Of a DNA stretch of 64,000 nt, positions 33,707-46,330 are shown piece after piece. A program made the position numbers and the translations under genes. The DNA is from Dactylorhiza incarnata (taxonomy: Eukaryota; Streptophyta; Magnoliopsida; Asparagales; Orchidaceae), in contig JAWHQI010000013.1 in the NCBI GenBank assembly GCA_033032865.1, positions 4,960,001-5,024,000 of the forward strand, read 5' to 3'. Position 1 is the stretch's first letter; the number at the start of each line of letters is the position of its first letter. The notes under the pieces were generated by a model. It was not told the origin of the DNA, did not search any database, and saw only the letters and a program-made list of their open reading frames with translations.

Positions 33707-35379
33707 ATGGCTGCTTGTTCTAGAGAGAACTTTGCCCTCTGGAAAGTAAGACTAAAATATTCATGGAGGCAGTGGATCCCCGAATGTTCTTAATTATTCA
33801 AGAAGGACCCTCCATGTCTATAATAAAAGATGAAATACTTCTAGGCAGCATGGACAAAGAAGCCAGAAATATCCTAGCTGGTGCAGTAGATCTGCTAACA
33901 CACCAGAAGATGAGTCATTGCACAACAGCAAAGGACATGTGGGACTTCCTAGGAGTCCTCATGGAAGATTCAAAGGAAGATTTTGAAGAAGAAACCCCTC
34001 ATGAAGAGGTATGCATCAGAGCACCACTGACCACTTTAGACAGTGAATCATATGATGAAGAATGCTCTAGAGCAGGAGAAAGAATAAGAGCTCACTTGAC
34101 TCTCTCAGACTGTGACTCTGAGGATGAAGAGGTTCATGGGCTGATGGCTCTATCAGATGAAGAAAATCATGATGAATCACATCATGATCAGGTACGCACC
34201 ATCCTCACAACTTTACTACCTGCTTCAATAAAGAAAAGCAAGAGTGCATCAGAAGATTGTTCATCTTCTGAGGATGATGCAGAAAACTGCTCATCATGCA
34301 ACAATAAGAACCATGCTGAACTAATAGTGGAGTTTGGTGATCTCCTGGGAGCTCTGAGAATGAGCAAAAGGATTGTTAAGAAGCAAGCTAAGGAGCTAGA
34401 ATCACTTAGACCAATTAAGCCTGAGATGAACAAGAAAAAGGGTATGTCCCCCAATGAGGGCACCAACTCCTGTGAGCTCAAGAAAATCATAGACAAGCTT
34501 TATGATGAGAGAAGCCAAAGGGATGAACTTATCAAGAAACTTGAGAGTGACCTTCTTAAGGAAAGAAGCTTGGTGGCTCAATTCTCTAAGCCCAAAACTG
34601 TACTGCCCATCATTGACACCTTCTCCTACTATAGAAATAGGAGGTGATTGGGTTTTAATGAAGAGGCCATATGTGTTGGGAATGGAGAAAGAGGCAAAAC
34701 TAAAGCAGAGCCTCAAACCACCTTTCAGAAGGTAGTGCTTCCCTCAAATAGGTATGATCAGGACAGTGTTCATGGTCACTGGATGAATGGAAGCTCCATT
34801 AGTCATGGAAATGCTCCTGACTATGGAAAGAGAAAGGGCATGGGGATGAGTGCATTAAAGGCTCGCCATGAGGAAATCCAAATGGCCCATCATGGACCAT
34901 TTGTGTTTGGTGCCCCAGCCCCCACTCTCAAGGATAAAAGAGCAACATCTTCCCAATCTCTTCCAGATAAGAAGCAGACTTGTTGCCCCAGTATGATCAA
35001 TTCTCACTTGACCATATCTGATGCCATCAACACCATGTCAGCTACCAAGCTGACATCTGTTGCTGACAAACAGATAAAATCAAGAAGAAACAATCATACT
35101 AGAGAAGCCAGTCAACTCTTGGCTGAGAGAGGTAGGAAGAATGCTGTTGCCTTCTCTACTGAACATACTTCAAAAAATGTTCAGAAAAGAAGGTACAACA
35201 TCCATGAATGTTGGTGCTGTGGCAAAGTGGGACACTTTGCCATTGACTGTTGGCATAACCCTAGTGTGCCTAATGCAAAGGAGAGACCTCCTGGAAGGGC
35301 TGTGGTGAGTAGAAGGATTCCATATTATGCTAACAAGAACCTAGGACCCAAGTCACCTTGGGTTCCTAAGGGATCTTAA
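33707..35379 (+). pseudogene. Sirevirus-type gag, frameshift and one in-frame stop
   Basis: The ATG at 33707 gives MAACSRENFALWKVRLKY, the gag N-terminus (F-x-x-W-K-V-R). A one-base loss near 33750 moves the frame to that of 33763, which runs EAVDPRMF onward. Acidic linkers (SESYDEEC, SDCDSEDEEVHG) and a coiled coil near 34320-34560 follow. An in-frame TGA at 34645-34647 then interrupts it, most simply a GGA changed by one base. The frame resumes to a clean zinc knuckle, CWCCGKVGHFAIDC (C-x2-C-x4-H-x4-C, about 35212-35253), and the linker PKSPWVPKGS before TAA at 35377. Total about 557 codons. Gag forms the particle and binds RNA. The protease that normally follows is missing. Confidence 0.85.
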
Positions 35380-35955
35380 ATCTGTCTTGCAGAGTAGTCC
35401 ATTTAGCCATTAAAAAGCAAACAAGGCTAATGGACAACAAGTGCTCCAGGCTCAAATCTGGACAAAGAAAAACTCACCACATACCAAGGTGCACTGATCT
35501 AGGGGGGATAGTAGTAAAGATAAGTGGACATTCCATCGAGGGGGAGCCACTAGCTCAAGAAGATTTAAAGGCTAAGGTGAAGGTAACCATGTTAATGTTT
35601 AACACATAACCTCGTCTTTATCTAAGATTGTAAAAGTAAATTTTCAAAAACCATATCGTCGGAATGATGATTGGTATCGTCGAAATGACCCCTCGACATC
35701 GAATTTGCATCATGAAGATATCTAATCATCAGCGGACTCTTAATTAGGCCTAAGCTCAATCATAACAGCTAAACTCGAGTTAGGCAGACATTTAACAAAT
35801 GACACTTCCACTTCCAACTTGGACACTATAAATAAGGTCAAATGTCTTAAGGTTAAAACACTCTCTACATTAGCCCTAAAAGGCCGTCGTGTTCTCCACG
35901 CCTTCTAAGAGTAAATGAGTCGACAGTGCTGAAATCCTCCTGGATCAAGCAAAAG
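35380..35955 (+). promoter_or_regulatory. Spacer with a probable internal promoter ahead of the extra ORF
   Basis: No coding sequence is seen. A purine tract (GAGGGGGAGCC, about 35538-35548) is followed by CGTCG(A/G)AATGA words (about 35657-35690) and a good plant TATA box, CACTATAAATAAGG (about 35825-35838). About 30 bp downstream is a pyrimidine/A-rich start region (AACACTCTCTAC). A short upstream frame (ATG at 35914) precedes the main ATG. Confidence 0.5.
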
Positions 35956-38027
35956 ATGGCGCCAAAGAAGGAAGATTCTCTGTACGAAGGAAGTAAAGTG
36001 GTGGGGAATGGATTCACAGAAGGATCAGAAGAAATCCCGAGCACCATTATGCTGCTCCAGGCCATCGGCCTGGAATTCGCCCTCTCTGAGCCGACAGTAA
36101 TATTAAAAAGAGAAGTGCTGGAGTTCTACTCAAATGTCAAGGGTGGCTCAAAGGGAACGTCTGTGAAGATCGTAATCAACGGGATAAGGGTCAAGATAAA
36201 TCCCAAGATATTAAACAAGGCTCTTCAGTTGCCGGCCTTTGCCAAGGGGGAGGAAGATGAAAAGATCACCCAGGAAGACCTTAACAAGGCTCTGGAATGG
36301 TGCTGACACTCCAGCAAGACCTATGGGTATCTGGAAAGGAAAGGCTTCAATCAACAAGGAAAACTTGTGGCAGATATTGTAGGTAAAGCTCTCCTCTGTA
36401 ACGTAGGGTCGCATGATAGGATATCCAAGCTCATGTTCGAGATAATGGCAAGGATAATCCTAAGTAAAAGGACCAACGGGGGTAAGCAAATCTTCAAGAG
36501 GATACAAGAAAGCTTTCAAGCTCCAAATCTGGGAAGAATTCAATCACTATATCTTCTGCTATCCTACCCTGAAAGCTTTAACAAAAAGTATGGAGTAAAA
36601 ATTCACCACATGAGAAGGATGGACATCAAGATCCTTGACAGATGGGAGAAAACTCTGACTAAACCTCCCAAGAAGTTGAAGACAGCAGAAGACATGAAGA
36701 GGAAGGGAGAAAGCTCGTCTGAGGGAAGTGAGTCAGGCAACAGCTCTCCTCCATCTGACTCTGAGGTACCCGTGGAGACAAGGAAAATAACCTTCCAGAC
36801 CTCTGCCCTAAGTTTGGGATCCGGGACAATGGTAACAACAGGAACAGAACAAGAGGATGATGAAACTGAGGGGGAGAAGAACAACATGCTCCCTGCTCAA
36901 GTGGAAGAAGTGATCAATAAGATCATAGTGTCTGTAGATGCTGGTCATTTAGAACTAGCAATGCAAGAGGTCAACCAAGAGAACCCTGCTGATGAGACTA
37001 GCAAAGATCAGCAAAGTCTTGAAAAAGAAAATGAGCCAAACCATTCACTCATAAGAAAATCTCTATCTCCAATAATTGAAGGGGATGAAGAAGAGGAACA
37101 AGATAGTTCACCTCCAGAGGATAGACCAGTGGAGCTCTCACTATTATCTTAGATAAAGATGCTCCTTGAAGAGCAAAGATTAAAACTTGAAAGCTATGTC
37201 ACCTATGCTATCATTGATCTAAGAAGGGAACTGTCTGCTGAAACGGCAACCCTAAGAAATGATGTGAAAAATCTGCACGAATTCACACCCGTACTCACAA
37301 GGGTATATCTAACCTAGGGGCTAATCAGTCATTGATTGTCGGCAGCATAGAAAAGGCCTACATTGCATCCACCAAGAGGATGACGGAACATAAAACTGAT
37401 ATCAAAGAAAGTCTAGATCACCACAATAAAGATCTAGACAGTCATCTGATTGAGACCATGAATCACTTGGAATTAGGAATCCACATGATGAAGAACAAGA
37501 TACTGGCATCCGAGGAGAATCTCCACAGAGGGATATCTGAAGAAGTCATAAAGGGGGAGAGTTTAATGATAAAGACCAGTAGTGATCATGCCATCTGGAC
37601 CACAAACACCATTAGGGAAGCACTGAATCTTCCTCCTCTATATTATGACGGGCCTACTGAAGAGCAACATACAGATATTCCTGATACTGATAAAGGTAAT
37701 GAAAAGGAAGCACTGGAGGATGAAGAAACAAAAATGAGAAAGAGAAAGTACAGGGAAGAAATGGAGAAAAAGGATGACTATGAAAGATGGAGTCCCATAT
37801 CCAGGACCATCATTCTAAAAGCATGGGAGCAAGTGAAAGTTAACAAAGGTGAAAGATACAATGTATACAGTCCTCAAGAATGGGCTAAGCATGAAGATCA
37901 AGAAGAAGTAAGGAGAGATTACAGAAGAAATAAGCAAGAAGGAAGAATTCCAGCTGACACTCCTGAATCTTTAAAATATCATCCTAAACCGTTTGAGTAC
38001 AACATCAGGCAAGCTGATAAGGAGTAG
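35956..38027 (+). pseudogene. Extra ORF, plant-transposon-protein-like N-terminus with coiled-coil tail
   Basis: The chosen start is the ATG at 35956 in AAGATGGC, a good plant context. Residues about 45-160 (LEFYSNVKGG, INGIRVKINPKILNKALQLP, LVADIVGKALLCNVGSHDRI) resemble the domain of unknown function common in plant retroelement additional ORFs (Pfam 'putative plant transposon protein'). Residues about 240-390 are acidic and low complexity. The last part (37332-38027) is charged and helical. An in-frame TGA (36304), a TAG (37150) and a frame change before 37332 break it, so the original was about 690 codons. It is not related to pol. Role unknown; position and acidic/coiled-coil layout suggest a binding or structural protein. 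Confidence 0.6.
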
Positions 38028-38290
38028 GAAGTTAGTGCTAAGAAAGCAAAGGGTGATGCTGATATGAGCGCACCAGAGATATAGATGGCTAAACCTTCAG
38101 GGGGCTAATTGTAGAAATGTCAAAACTTTTGAAAACATTTGGCACTACTTATAAATGAAGTAATATTTGTCAAAATTCTGTGTTCACTCAATTTTAGCTG
38201 AAATGTCATCATTACATGCTTATTTGCTGAAAATGTTAAACCCTTTATGTGAATGGCATTTATCATTGAGTTGGTTATGACTTCTTCAAA

Positions 38291-38301
38291 TAGGGGGAGA
38301 T
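38291..38301 (+). other. Polypurine tract
   Basis: TAGGGGGAGAT directly before the 3' LTR start. Confidence 0.9.
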
Positions 38302-40299
38302 TGTTGGGAACAGTGCCCTGCAATGTTCCTGATTTGAAGAAGTGCTTAGCTCAATGATAAGTGCAAGTTGTATTTAATGTTCCATCTAGTTCATGCTTGC
38401 AGAGATCGACAATATGTCAAGTACTTTAGTTATTTCAGTAAGTACTATATCGTCGAGAAGAAGGAGATGTCATCGACAAAGTATGCTTGTCGTCATAATG
38501 ATGGGCAAAGCAAAAGCTGAGACTTGGCAAGATCGTCGAACGCAGAATGATGTTCGTCGAACGCAGAAGGAAGATCGTCGAACGCTGAGACTTGGTGAGT
38601 TAGTCGAACGCTGAGACTCGGCAAGATCATCGAACGCAGAACAGGATCGTCGAACGCAGAAGCAAGTACGTCGAACGCAGACTTGTCATGTTCGTCGAAC
38701 GCTGGATGGAGTTCGTCGAACGCAGAGACGGGACAGAAGAATGAAGTTCGTCGAGCATAGAATGCTGTTCGTCGAACAAAGATTGTCGTTCGCCGAACGC
38801 AGAGAAGAATGAAGACAAAGGAAGAAATGTCGTCAAGAAGATGCAGCATCGTCGACATCAACAAAGAAGCCTTGTCGCTGAAAAGGCTAAGTATGACTGA
38901 TGGCGTAGGACATCGTCAAAAAGAAGGCATGTCGTCAAGAAGACTGAAGAAGGACAACTGAAGACAAGCAGTTGCTAAATGTATGATCTGTCGACATGTT
39001 ATCACTCATATCGTCGAGAAAGCAATGTGATTATGACGACAGTCTGCAAGAAAGAAGATCACGACGATACAGTCAGAGATAACATATCGTCGTATATGCA
39101 AAAGCGCCAGAATGTCTCGTATCGTCGAGATAACAGCATCAGAGGCAGAAGCAAGAAGAATTGAAGATCTACCAATGTGTAAGGCATCGACAAAGTCCTA
39201 TCGTCGAGATATTTTCCATGTCGTCGTAACAATGGAAATATCGTCGAGACGGAATTCAAATATTGCGGACACGCTGTCAGCATTTAATACCGCCGCTTGA
39301 TTGTCCAATCAGCGCATGCTATTAAAGAATGGGCATGTGACCGTTATGCGGGCCATCTGTCCAATAAAAGGGAACAGTGTTGCCCTAGAAAAGTTATCTT
39401 GAAAATAGAGAAAAAGTACGGAAAAGAATCCCGCCGCTACACTTCAATAGAACAATTTTCTTTTCGGCGGAGAAGAAGAGAAGAAGATCAAGTAGAGAAC
39501 AAGCATCAAGTGTTCTCTGAAGAATCAGTCATCTCTATCGACTAACAAGAAGCCAATCCTCATCAGGCTAAGAAAAGGCTGAAGAAGATCCAGTGCTGAA
39601 ACTTCAAATCAAGAAGCATCTCCTTCAACCTAAAGAAGCAAATCTCCATCAGGCTAAGTTGCCAATCTTCATCCGGCAGAAGAAACAGTCTTTCTACTAA
39701 AATTTCTTGTAAGGCTTGCGGGCCTATTTGTATAGCTTGAGGGCTGGAGAGCTATGAGGCTTGAGGGCCAGGGCAGTGGACTTGCGGGTCCAACACCGTC
39801 TAGCTTGAGGGCTGGAGAGCTGTGAGGCTTGAGGGCCAGGGCAGTGGACTTGCGGGTCCGATCTTGTCGAGCTTGAGGGCTCGGGCGCAGTAGGTGCTTG
39901 CGGGCCTAGGCTGTAGGCACAAGACTTGCGGGTCTGTGTTGTGTAGGGCTTGAGGGCCTGAGTGTCGAGTTTGCAGGCTCGGGTGCAGTAGGGGCTTGCG
40001 GGCCTAGGCTGTAGGACTTGCGGGTCCGTGGTGTAAGGCTTGGGTGCCTGAAGATTTGGCGGCGTATGCCGAGCCTAGCAGACTGCTAGGTAGGCACAAA
40101 GGGAAAGAGGACTACTCAAGACACCCAGTCTTGAGGAACCTCTATATATCTTTGTGTGTTTTCTGTGTTATGCGTTATAATCTATAGATCCACTAATAAG
40201 AAAACAAGAACACCAAAAGGGGATAAAATAATTTGTAAAACCTATTCACCCCCCCCCCCCCCCCCCTTTAGGTGATAAGTTGACACCCAATAAACAACA
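38302..40299 (+). repeat. 3' LTR of the extra-ORF Copia element
   Basis: TGTTGGGAACAG start, AAACAACA end. The TCGTCGAACGC run is at about 38530-38800. The TATA position reads CCAATAAAAGGG (about 39360-39372), so the T of TATAAAA is changed relative to the 5' LTR. An 18-base C run lies at 40249-40266. The differences between LTRs are mostly transitions at CG and CNG sites, suggesting an insertion of moderate age. Confidence 0.92.
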
Positions 40300-40304
40300 G
40301 TGGT

Positions 40305-40482
40305 GGTCGGCCAAGCTCCAAATTCCTCTCCAAGCTTGCTCCTTCAAGAACCCTAAATTAACCCCTTAAGGTGTGAAGAAGAGGAGGAAGAAAAAGAAGA
40401 AGAAGAAGAACACGAAGAATGAGGAAGAAGATGAATAGTTCATCTGACTAAGGATACAACCCCTTCATGCTTAAGAGAAAAT

Positions 40483-40535
<53 letters not shown>

Positions 40536-40890
40536 ATTAAAGGGTATTAAATGCAATTTCAACTTCCAAGGATAGTGCCAGCCGTTTAATGGCTCTTAAA
40601 TCCCACATTTGTCTTAGATTTAGGTAATTAGGATACTCACCAAGTAAGATGTCATGGGTCCTGATTTGGCCGCTACCGCCAGTGCTAGCTAAAGCTACCC
40701 CCGACGCTAGCTCCTTGCTACCAATTCCTTGGCCATTTGCTTCTTAACTTCCAAGGGTGAGGGTCACACCCACCCCTGGGAATCAGGGTGCATCCATGGC
40801 ACCACTAGGGTCTCAAGGCTCCTTTCTAGCCCAAGCTTCTCCAAGTGACTCGTGTCACTCGAGGGGTCTAGCTCGAATTGGAATGTTACA
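40305..40890 (-). repeat. Chromovirus-like LTR, 5' portion
   Basis: The LTR starts on the minus strand at 40890 with TGTAACATTCCAATTCGAGC, resembling TGTAACATCCAAATTCGACC at 47249. It continues to 40305, where the Copia element is inserted, and on to 31612. A GCTACCGCCAGTGCTAGC cassette is at 40671-40715. A GA microsatellite occupies 40485-40534. Confidence 0.75.
40485..40534. repeat. (GA)n microsatellite
   Basis: About 25 uninterrupted GA dinucleotides. Confidence 0.98.
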
Positions 40891-43712
40891 AATCCATTAA
40901 ACGAAGAAACAATTTCATCCCTGAAATCTAAGTTGAGGCTATGGGGATTGAAGGTCAGACTACGTAAATCGAATTTGAAGTACATTTGACGAGGTTATTA
41001 GTTTAGTTAATCCTGACTCCCAAGTGCACCTTTATAATTCTCCACAAAAATCGTAATCAAAATTTCATACGAGATGACACTTGAACGTCTCTCATCGCGA
41101 TGAAGGCCATCATTGTTTCGTACAGGTACGGACTCGTAACTCTACTCATCATAAACAAATTTGTATCTCCCTCAACTATGCACGAGCAGTTGGTCGATAC
41201 AATCATTTACCATTCATACACGCACATGTGGTTCTCATGACCAAGTCGTGCTAACAAGCACTCAAGGACTTCCATCGAGTCCTTACTCAATTCTTATTTT
41301 ATAATTACACCCGGTGCTATTTAACACCCAAGGACCTACCACTCGGGTCCTTACCATATACCATTGGATATCACCATCCTTCCACTTACATCAAACCGTC
41401 ACCGCTACCAATAGAAAGCTGTCATAACTCTAAAGCGAAGAAATGTATAAGTCATGGAATCACTCTCTATGATCCCTTCAAACATTGTATCACGGCTCAC
41501 AATTCGATATTTAGCAATTTGACCCTTTTGGTAGTTCCCTCTGTTCAAGTGTGTCTACTCAGGTACCAGTTGAGGCGAACAGGGCAGTGGATCGGGCTTG
41601 TCCACTTCTAGGCAAGTATGTCACCTCTCATCCTAGGCCTTACGTACTCCCCTAAGAACACACAGGGTATCTGCGTACTGTTTGATACAGCAATGCCTCT
41701 AAGTGCAACACTAAGATCTTGGCTCGGAGGACTCAACCAGTCCTTATACAACATAGGACCTACCTTTTGCAGGAAAATCCCAGTCCTCCCAATATGATCT
41801 CGAGTCTACCGCTCGCAGGACTAACCTAGCCCTTCCGATATAATACCCGAGCCTACCGCTCGCAAGACTATTTGAGTCCTTCCTTATATCCTGATGCTAT
41901 TAATTACGTGCATGTCACATTTATTCCACCCTACAAGGTGGGGATTTATATCATCCCACAAGTTACACAGATTCGATAATTTCAACATACAAGTTTCTAT
42001 TATTCGCACCTCAAGTATGTGCGACCTCTTTCCAGATCAAGCACTGAAGTGAATACCATTGTGAACTCCTTTTTCCAAACTCCACAATGTCTTAATCGCT
42101 GACTAAGCATAATCATCATCATCTTTAACACTACATCTCCAAATAATATTTAGGGAAAACCCAAGTCGGTACATGACTAGTCCAATAAACGAAGCGATAA
42201 GCTCTCGTACATTTGGACTAGGTTTCTTCAACCACCCATGCGATATATTCATCTCGTGTTTGGGCACAACCTTAGGGGCATATATCCATCGACTTAAGGT
42301 TCTTACCCTATAAATCCCTATACCGACGCACTTGTACATTAGCCGTGATGTTGAAAATCTGTTTTTTGGCGGCAACCACGTTGCATCCCATAGTGAAGAG
42401 AGCACATATAAATAACATCCAATCAATCTGTACCAATTATGTGTGTTGGGACTTGACATGAACCAAGGTACAAGGTTCGAGATTATTTCCCTTCGATGCG
42501 GGTTATGCGGACACCGAAGGTAAGGCATAATTCCCAATATGATAAACCAATCCAATCAATTCCAAGCGCCCTACCATCTCCGCCAATTACGGTTCAAGAC
42601 ATGTCTAATTAAATAACAAATCCTTAATATCATACATTGTAGGACTAGCAATATCAACATGCCCGAGATAAGTACATACTTCTCATTCGTGATGAGAGTT
42701 CCCATTGCTTGTATAAGTAGTGACCTGTAATTTTTTCCAGCATGATCAAATTCTTGATCTCCACCAAGTACACATACATAGTCCAGTAACATCTTCATTT
42801 CCAAAAGAAGTTAACTTGCTATTATTTAAAGGTAAAATCTTCTGCAAACTTAAGATTTGTCACAAGTCGATCTCGCCATGAGGGAGATCTCATAAACCCT
42901 TAACATTTATCATGTAAAATTAAAAAAAGTATTCATGTTACCAAGCACTATTGTAGGCTCATGGCGAGGTGAATCCATGACTCTACACCTCGCATAGGTC
43001 ATAATCACCTCATTCCTTTCTAAGAACACGAGGCCCAAGTCAGGTGTTACTTTTATCTAACCCAGGTCTTACTTATACTTGTACCGAATTCAGAAATTGG
43101 TGCGAATTTCTCTTGCAATTTAGATCATTTCATTTAAGGGCTATTCAACCATGAACATAAACCTTATCCAAAAGTTGGGTTACGATACAGAGCCTCTAGA
43201 AAACTGCCTCGTCGAGGTAATACTGTTACATGTGCTCTTACTTGCACTGGTATTCTTCCCAAACTCCATGGCATCCAAAAATTTGACCCTTTTGAAAGTA
43301 ATTTGCTCACCCTCTTCGTGCATTTACAACTGCACCTTACAGATGGAAGATCGACATGCATTAAGACGCCATGACTACTACTACGTATGTTTAGACTTTG
43401 GTTATGGCCAATACTCTTAATAATTTCCACATCAATAAAAGTCAACCGTGGAATAGGAGATCAATTACTCATTTATTCTGAGGACGATCAAGTCGAATCC
43501 AATCATCCTGAGAGCATAGAGAAACAATGATCATCCTTGAAATGTTCAATTATCTAAATTCGAAAGCGAAATCTTCTCTCGATCACAACTTGGTGTTAGC
43601 AGTCCCCCTTGCTCAGGGTGAACAAATTGTTCAAGGACTACGACCTTCTAATGTTTAAAAATTGTGAAGATTTTCCAACTCCCTGGTAAGTCCAGGGCCT
43701 TGGGACGTTACA
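40891..43712 (-). mobile_element. Chromovirus-like Gypsy remnant: LTR-like block and pre-LTR tail
   Basis: On the minus strand the block opens TGTAACGTCCC at 43712, an LTR-type start. Around 41190-41440 it matches, reversed, 59900-60040 of the long LTR at 47249 (AGAGTTATGAC, TAAGGACCCG-TGGTAGGTCCTTG). Next to 40890, minus-strand TTTCAGGGATGAAATTGTTTC resembles the GAGGACGAAAT-type sequence that precedes the 3' LTR in chromoviruses. No integrase or chromodomain is readable. Internal boundaries are unclear and the frames inside are not convincing genes. Confidence 0.5.
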
Positions 43713-44550
43713 GTCTTGGCGCTAGGGGCTTCCGGTGGCAGCCGTCGACAAGTTCTTCTTCACATGTACACCTCAGAATTAACTTCTCCTTTTTACCATT
43801 CATTTCTATTGTTTAGATAAACTGCAATATGTTTTCATTCCTTCATTCTTATTTTTCTTCACTGTAAGATCATTTCAGTGTGAGACAATATAAATCTAGG
43901 TTTTTTGATCAAAATTTAGTTGATTGTGTTTAGTAATTTTATCGATCAAACTTTTGTTGTTCAACTTCAAGGCTGAAAAGTGGGTTCATTATTTCATAAT
44001 TATTTGCATTTGTGCGAGACAATTAATTTCTCAATTTTAATGGGAGTTTACATAATTACATTTTGCATTTCGGATCTGAATTTTTCATAATATAAAATAC
44101 GATTTCAAATAACTATTCAACCAAGCAGTTTAAATGAAAAAAATTATATCTGATCATCACTTATTCACAAGCTCTCCAAACATTATGCAACTTTTTCATC
44201 ATTACTTCTCAAAGAGCTATATTTAATTAGCCTTATTCGATCAGCAGCTTTTTCATCAACAACATCTACCCCAAGCAGAGCCATAGAAAATCCACTCATT
44301 GGCCACAAATATATTTGAACAATTACATCGAAGCGCACAAAGTTTATTATCTAGGACTATATTTCTTGCCATTTTTTTTACATTTAGTTCATTAGTTTTG
44401 ATGGGGTCTCCCTCAATTTATATGAATTTTGGGCTGCGATTAGCCAGAATTTCATGACCCGCACTAACTTAATAGGGGGTTATGGAGGAAACTGCCACGC
44501 ATGATCCACGCGTGATCCATGTGCCAACCGCCATTGCACCCCACGGCTGG
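43713..44550. other. Unassigned interval, retroelement-derived
   Basis: AT-rich sequence without a recognisable gene. At its start, CTTGGCGCTAGGGG and a GCAGCCGTCGAC word recall the palindrome cassettes of nearby LTRs. The end (about 44500-44550) has ACGCATGATCCACGCGTGATCC. It is probably the target into which the Gypsy element at 44551 inserted. Confidence 0.3.
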
Positions 44551-46306
44551 TGATAAGTAGTTTTTATACAACCTTTTTAGTATAAATTTTAGTAATTATT
44601 TAATATGAAAATTTCTTTTTCATGTCAATTTTAGCTCATAAGTAGTTCTTTTATAAAATTTGTTTCTAATTTAGTTTACTTGCATTTTTGCAGAATATTA
44701 GGACAAGTTTGGAAAAATTTGCATTACACGCCCTAGGTCACGCCCGTGACTAAGGGCGTGTAATCATAAGATCATCCATAATTGATGCCGCACAATTTGA
44801 GCTCGTCCATAGCAAGTCACGCCCTCGGTCACGCCCGTGACCCAGTCGTCACGCCCGTGACCAAGGGCGTGTAAACATAGAATCTTCCCAGCGGAGCTGT
44901 CGTCGAGACGTGGAGATGTCGCTGAGAAGTCAACTAATGTCAAGCTTGTGACCCATATTTCACGGCCGTGACATTCCCGCGTGATCCTTGTTCACCGCTG
45001 CGCCGCAATCGAGCACACGTTGCATTAAATGAAGTCGTCCAAGTACACGGTCGTGACATGTCCTTTTTTGCCGCGCCATCACGCAAGACCCACGCCGCTG
45101 TCCCAACTGAGATGAACAGTGGTTACATGCCCTTGGTCACACCCATGACCGAGGGCATGTAACTTGAATTTTTTTCTATAAATGCCAGAGGTCTCCTTGA
45201 GTCCAGGGTTGAGAAAATTGGAGAGGGGTAGGTGTTGCTAGAGCTGATAGTTGCCATTTTCAAGTATTTTCATGTTTTTATTTTCCATGTTCTCTCTCTC
45301 TCTTTCTCTCTTCTTTGCAAGTATGGTTCTAATTTAGTTTTCATGCAATAGTTTTTATGAACTTGTAATCTTTTTTTGCTAGTGTTGTAACCTTTCTTTA
45401 AGGCTTGTAATAGTTTTTATTTCAATAAAAATTAGTTTTGCTCTATTTCATTCTCTCTTTCTACTTTACTTAATTTCTCCTTAATGCACTTTTATTTTTC
45501 TCTCCTTTCTCCCTTCACCATGATTAACTAATTCTCATTAGTGCTCGATTGAAATGATCCGAGGATAAGATAATCAAGTTATGATTTTTCTAAAGCTCTC
45601 TTTTACCGTTTTTGTAAATACTTGATTTACTCTTGATTTTTAATTAGCGAGATCATATTTTCGATATATGGTTTTCGCTTTAGTTTTCATACTTAGCTAG
45701 CCGGGAGGCTCAAAGTATGAATCGATCACTCAAGAGTAAAGAGAGTTGCACGCACCCCTCGAGAGAGAATGACGTAAATCTCCCGGATTGGAGTCAAATC
45801 CAATAGAGGGGGTCACAACGTAAAACAAGTTTTAGGTAATCGATTATAGAATGAGAGTTCGGTTGATTTTTCCTAAACTTAGTTGAGCATTTCCCTCGAG
45901 AGAGGCAGGTTCAAGCATCAGGAACCTCCACGGTCAAGTAGTTTACTTAAACAAAATTAGAATTAATTTTTCCTTCAATTGATTATTCTCACTCCAAGGT
46001 GATTTTAGATTGAGCACTAATCCTCTTTACCATCCATTAAACTTTAATTTTGTTTGCAAATTGTCTCTTTTAGTTAAGTAAAACAAACCTTAAAATATCA
46101 TTAGATAAGATAATAGTGATCTCCTCAAAGTAGAAGTAATCAACGTGCCCGGAGGAATACGACCTTGGTATTTTCAAAATATCATATACTATAGACGATA
46201 AGGTACACTTGCCTTCATCGGATATAGTTTGGAAAATATCATCAATCTCTTTGCTTTTTCATATTTCCAAATCTCTAAGTAAGAAGCACTAATTTATATC
46301 GAATCA
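44551..46306 (+). repeat. 5' LTR of a Gypsy (Athila-like) element
   Basis: TGATAAGTAG start and GAATCA end, 1756 bp, followed by a tRNA-Asp-type primer site. U3 carries repeated GGTCACGCCCGTGACC palindromes (about 44735-45160). The TATA box TTCTATAAATG is at about 45174-45184. Its R-U5 is shared, reversed, with 14163-14949. Confidence 0.75.
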
Positions 46307-46310
46307 AGCT

Positions 46311-46330
46311 TTTGGGGCCATTGTCGGGGA
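46311..46330 (+). other. Degraded primer binding site, tRNA-Asp type
   Basis: Reads TTGGGGCCATTGTCGGGGA. It fits the complement of the plant tRNA-Asp 3' end (TGGCGCCGTTGCCGGGGA) with changes mainly at CpG positions. Confidence 0.7.

Larger units (their letters stand above)
31613..40299 (+). mobile_element. Structurally complete non-autonomous Sirevirus-like Copia element with extra ORF
   Basis: Two LTRs of about 2.0 kb (31613-33613 and 38302-40299) flank a 4.7-kb internal region. The target duplication is perfect: GTGGT at 31608-31612 and 40300-40304. The internal order is tRNA-Met primer site, gag (33707-35379), TATA-bearing spacer, extra ORF (35956-38027), polypurine tract. Protease, integrase, reverse transcriptase and RNase H are absent, yet all cis signals for copying are present. 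It inserted into a minus-strand chromovirus-like LTR. Confidence 0.92.

Noticed and set aside
42103..42555. 150-codon minus-strand frame
   Set aside because: Aromatic-rich sequence without a recognisable family, inside an LTR-like block. It does not resemble chromovirus pol.
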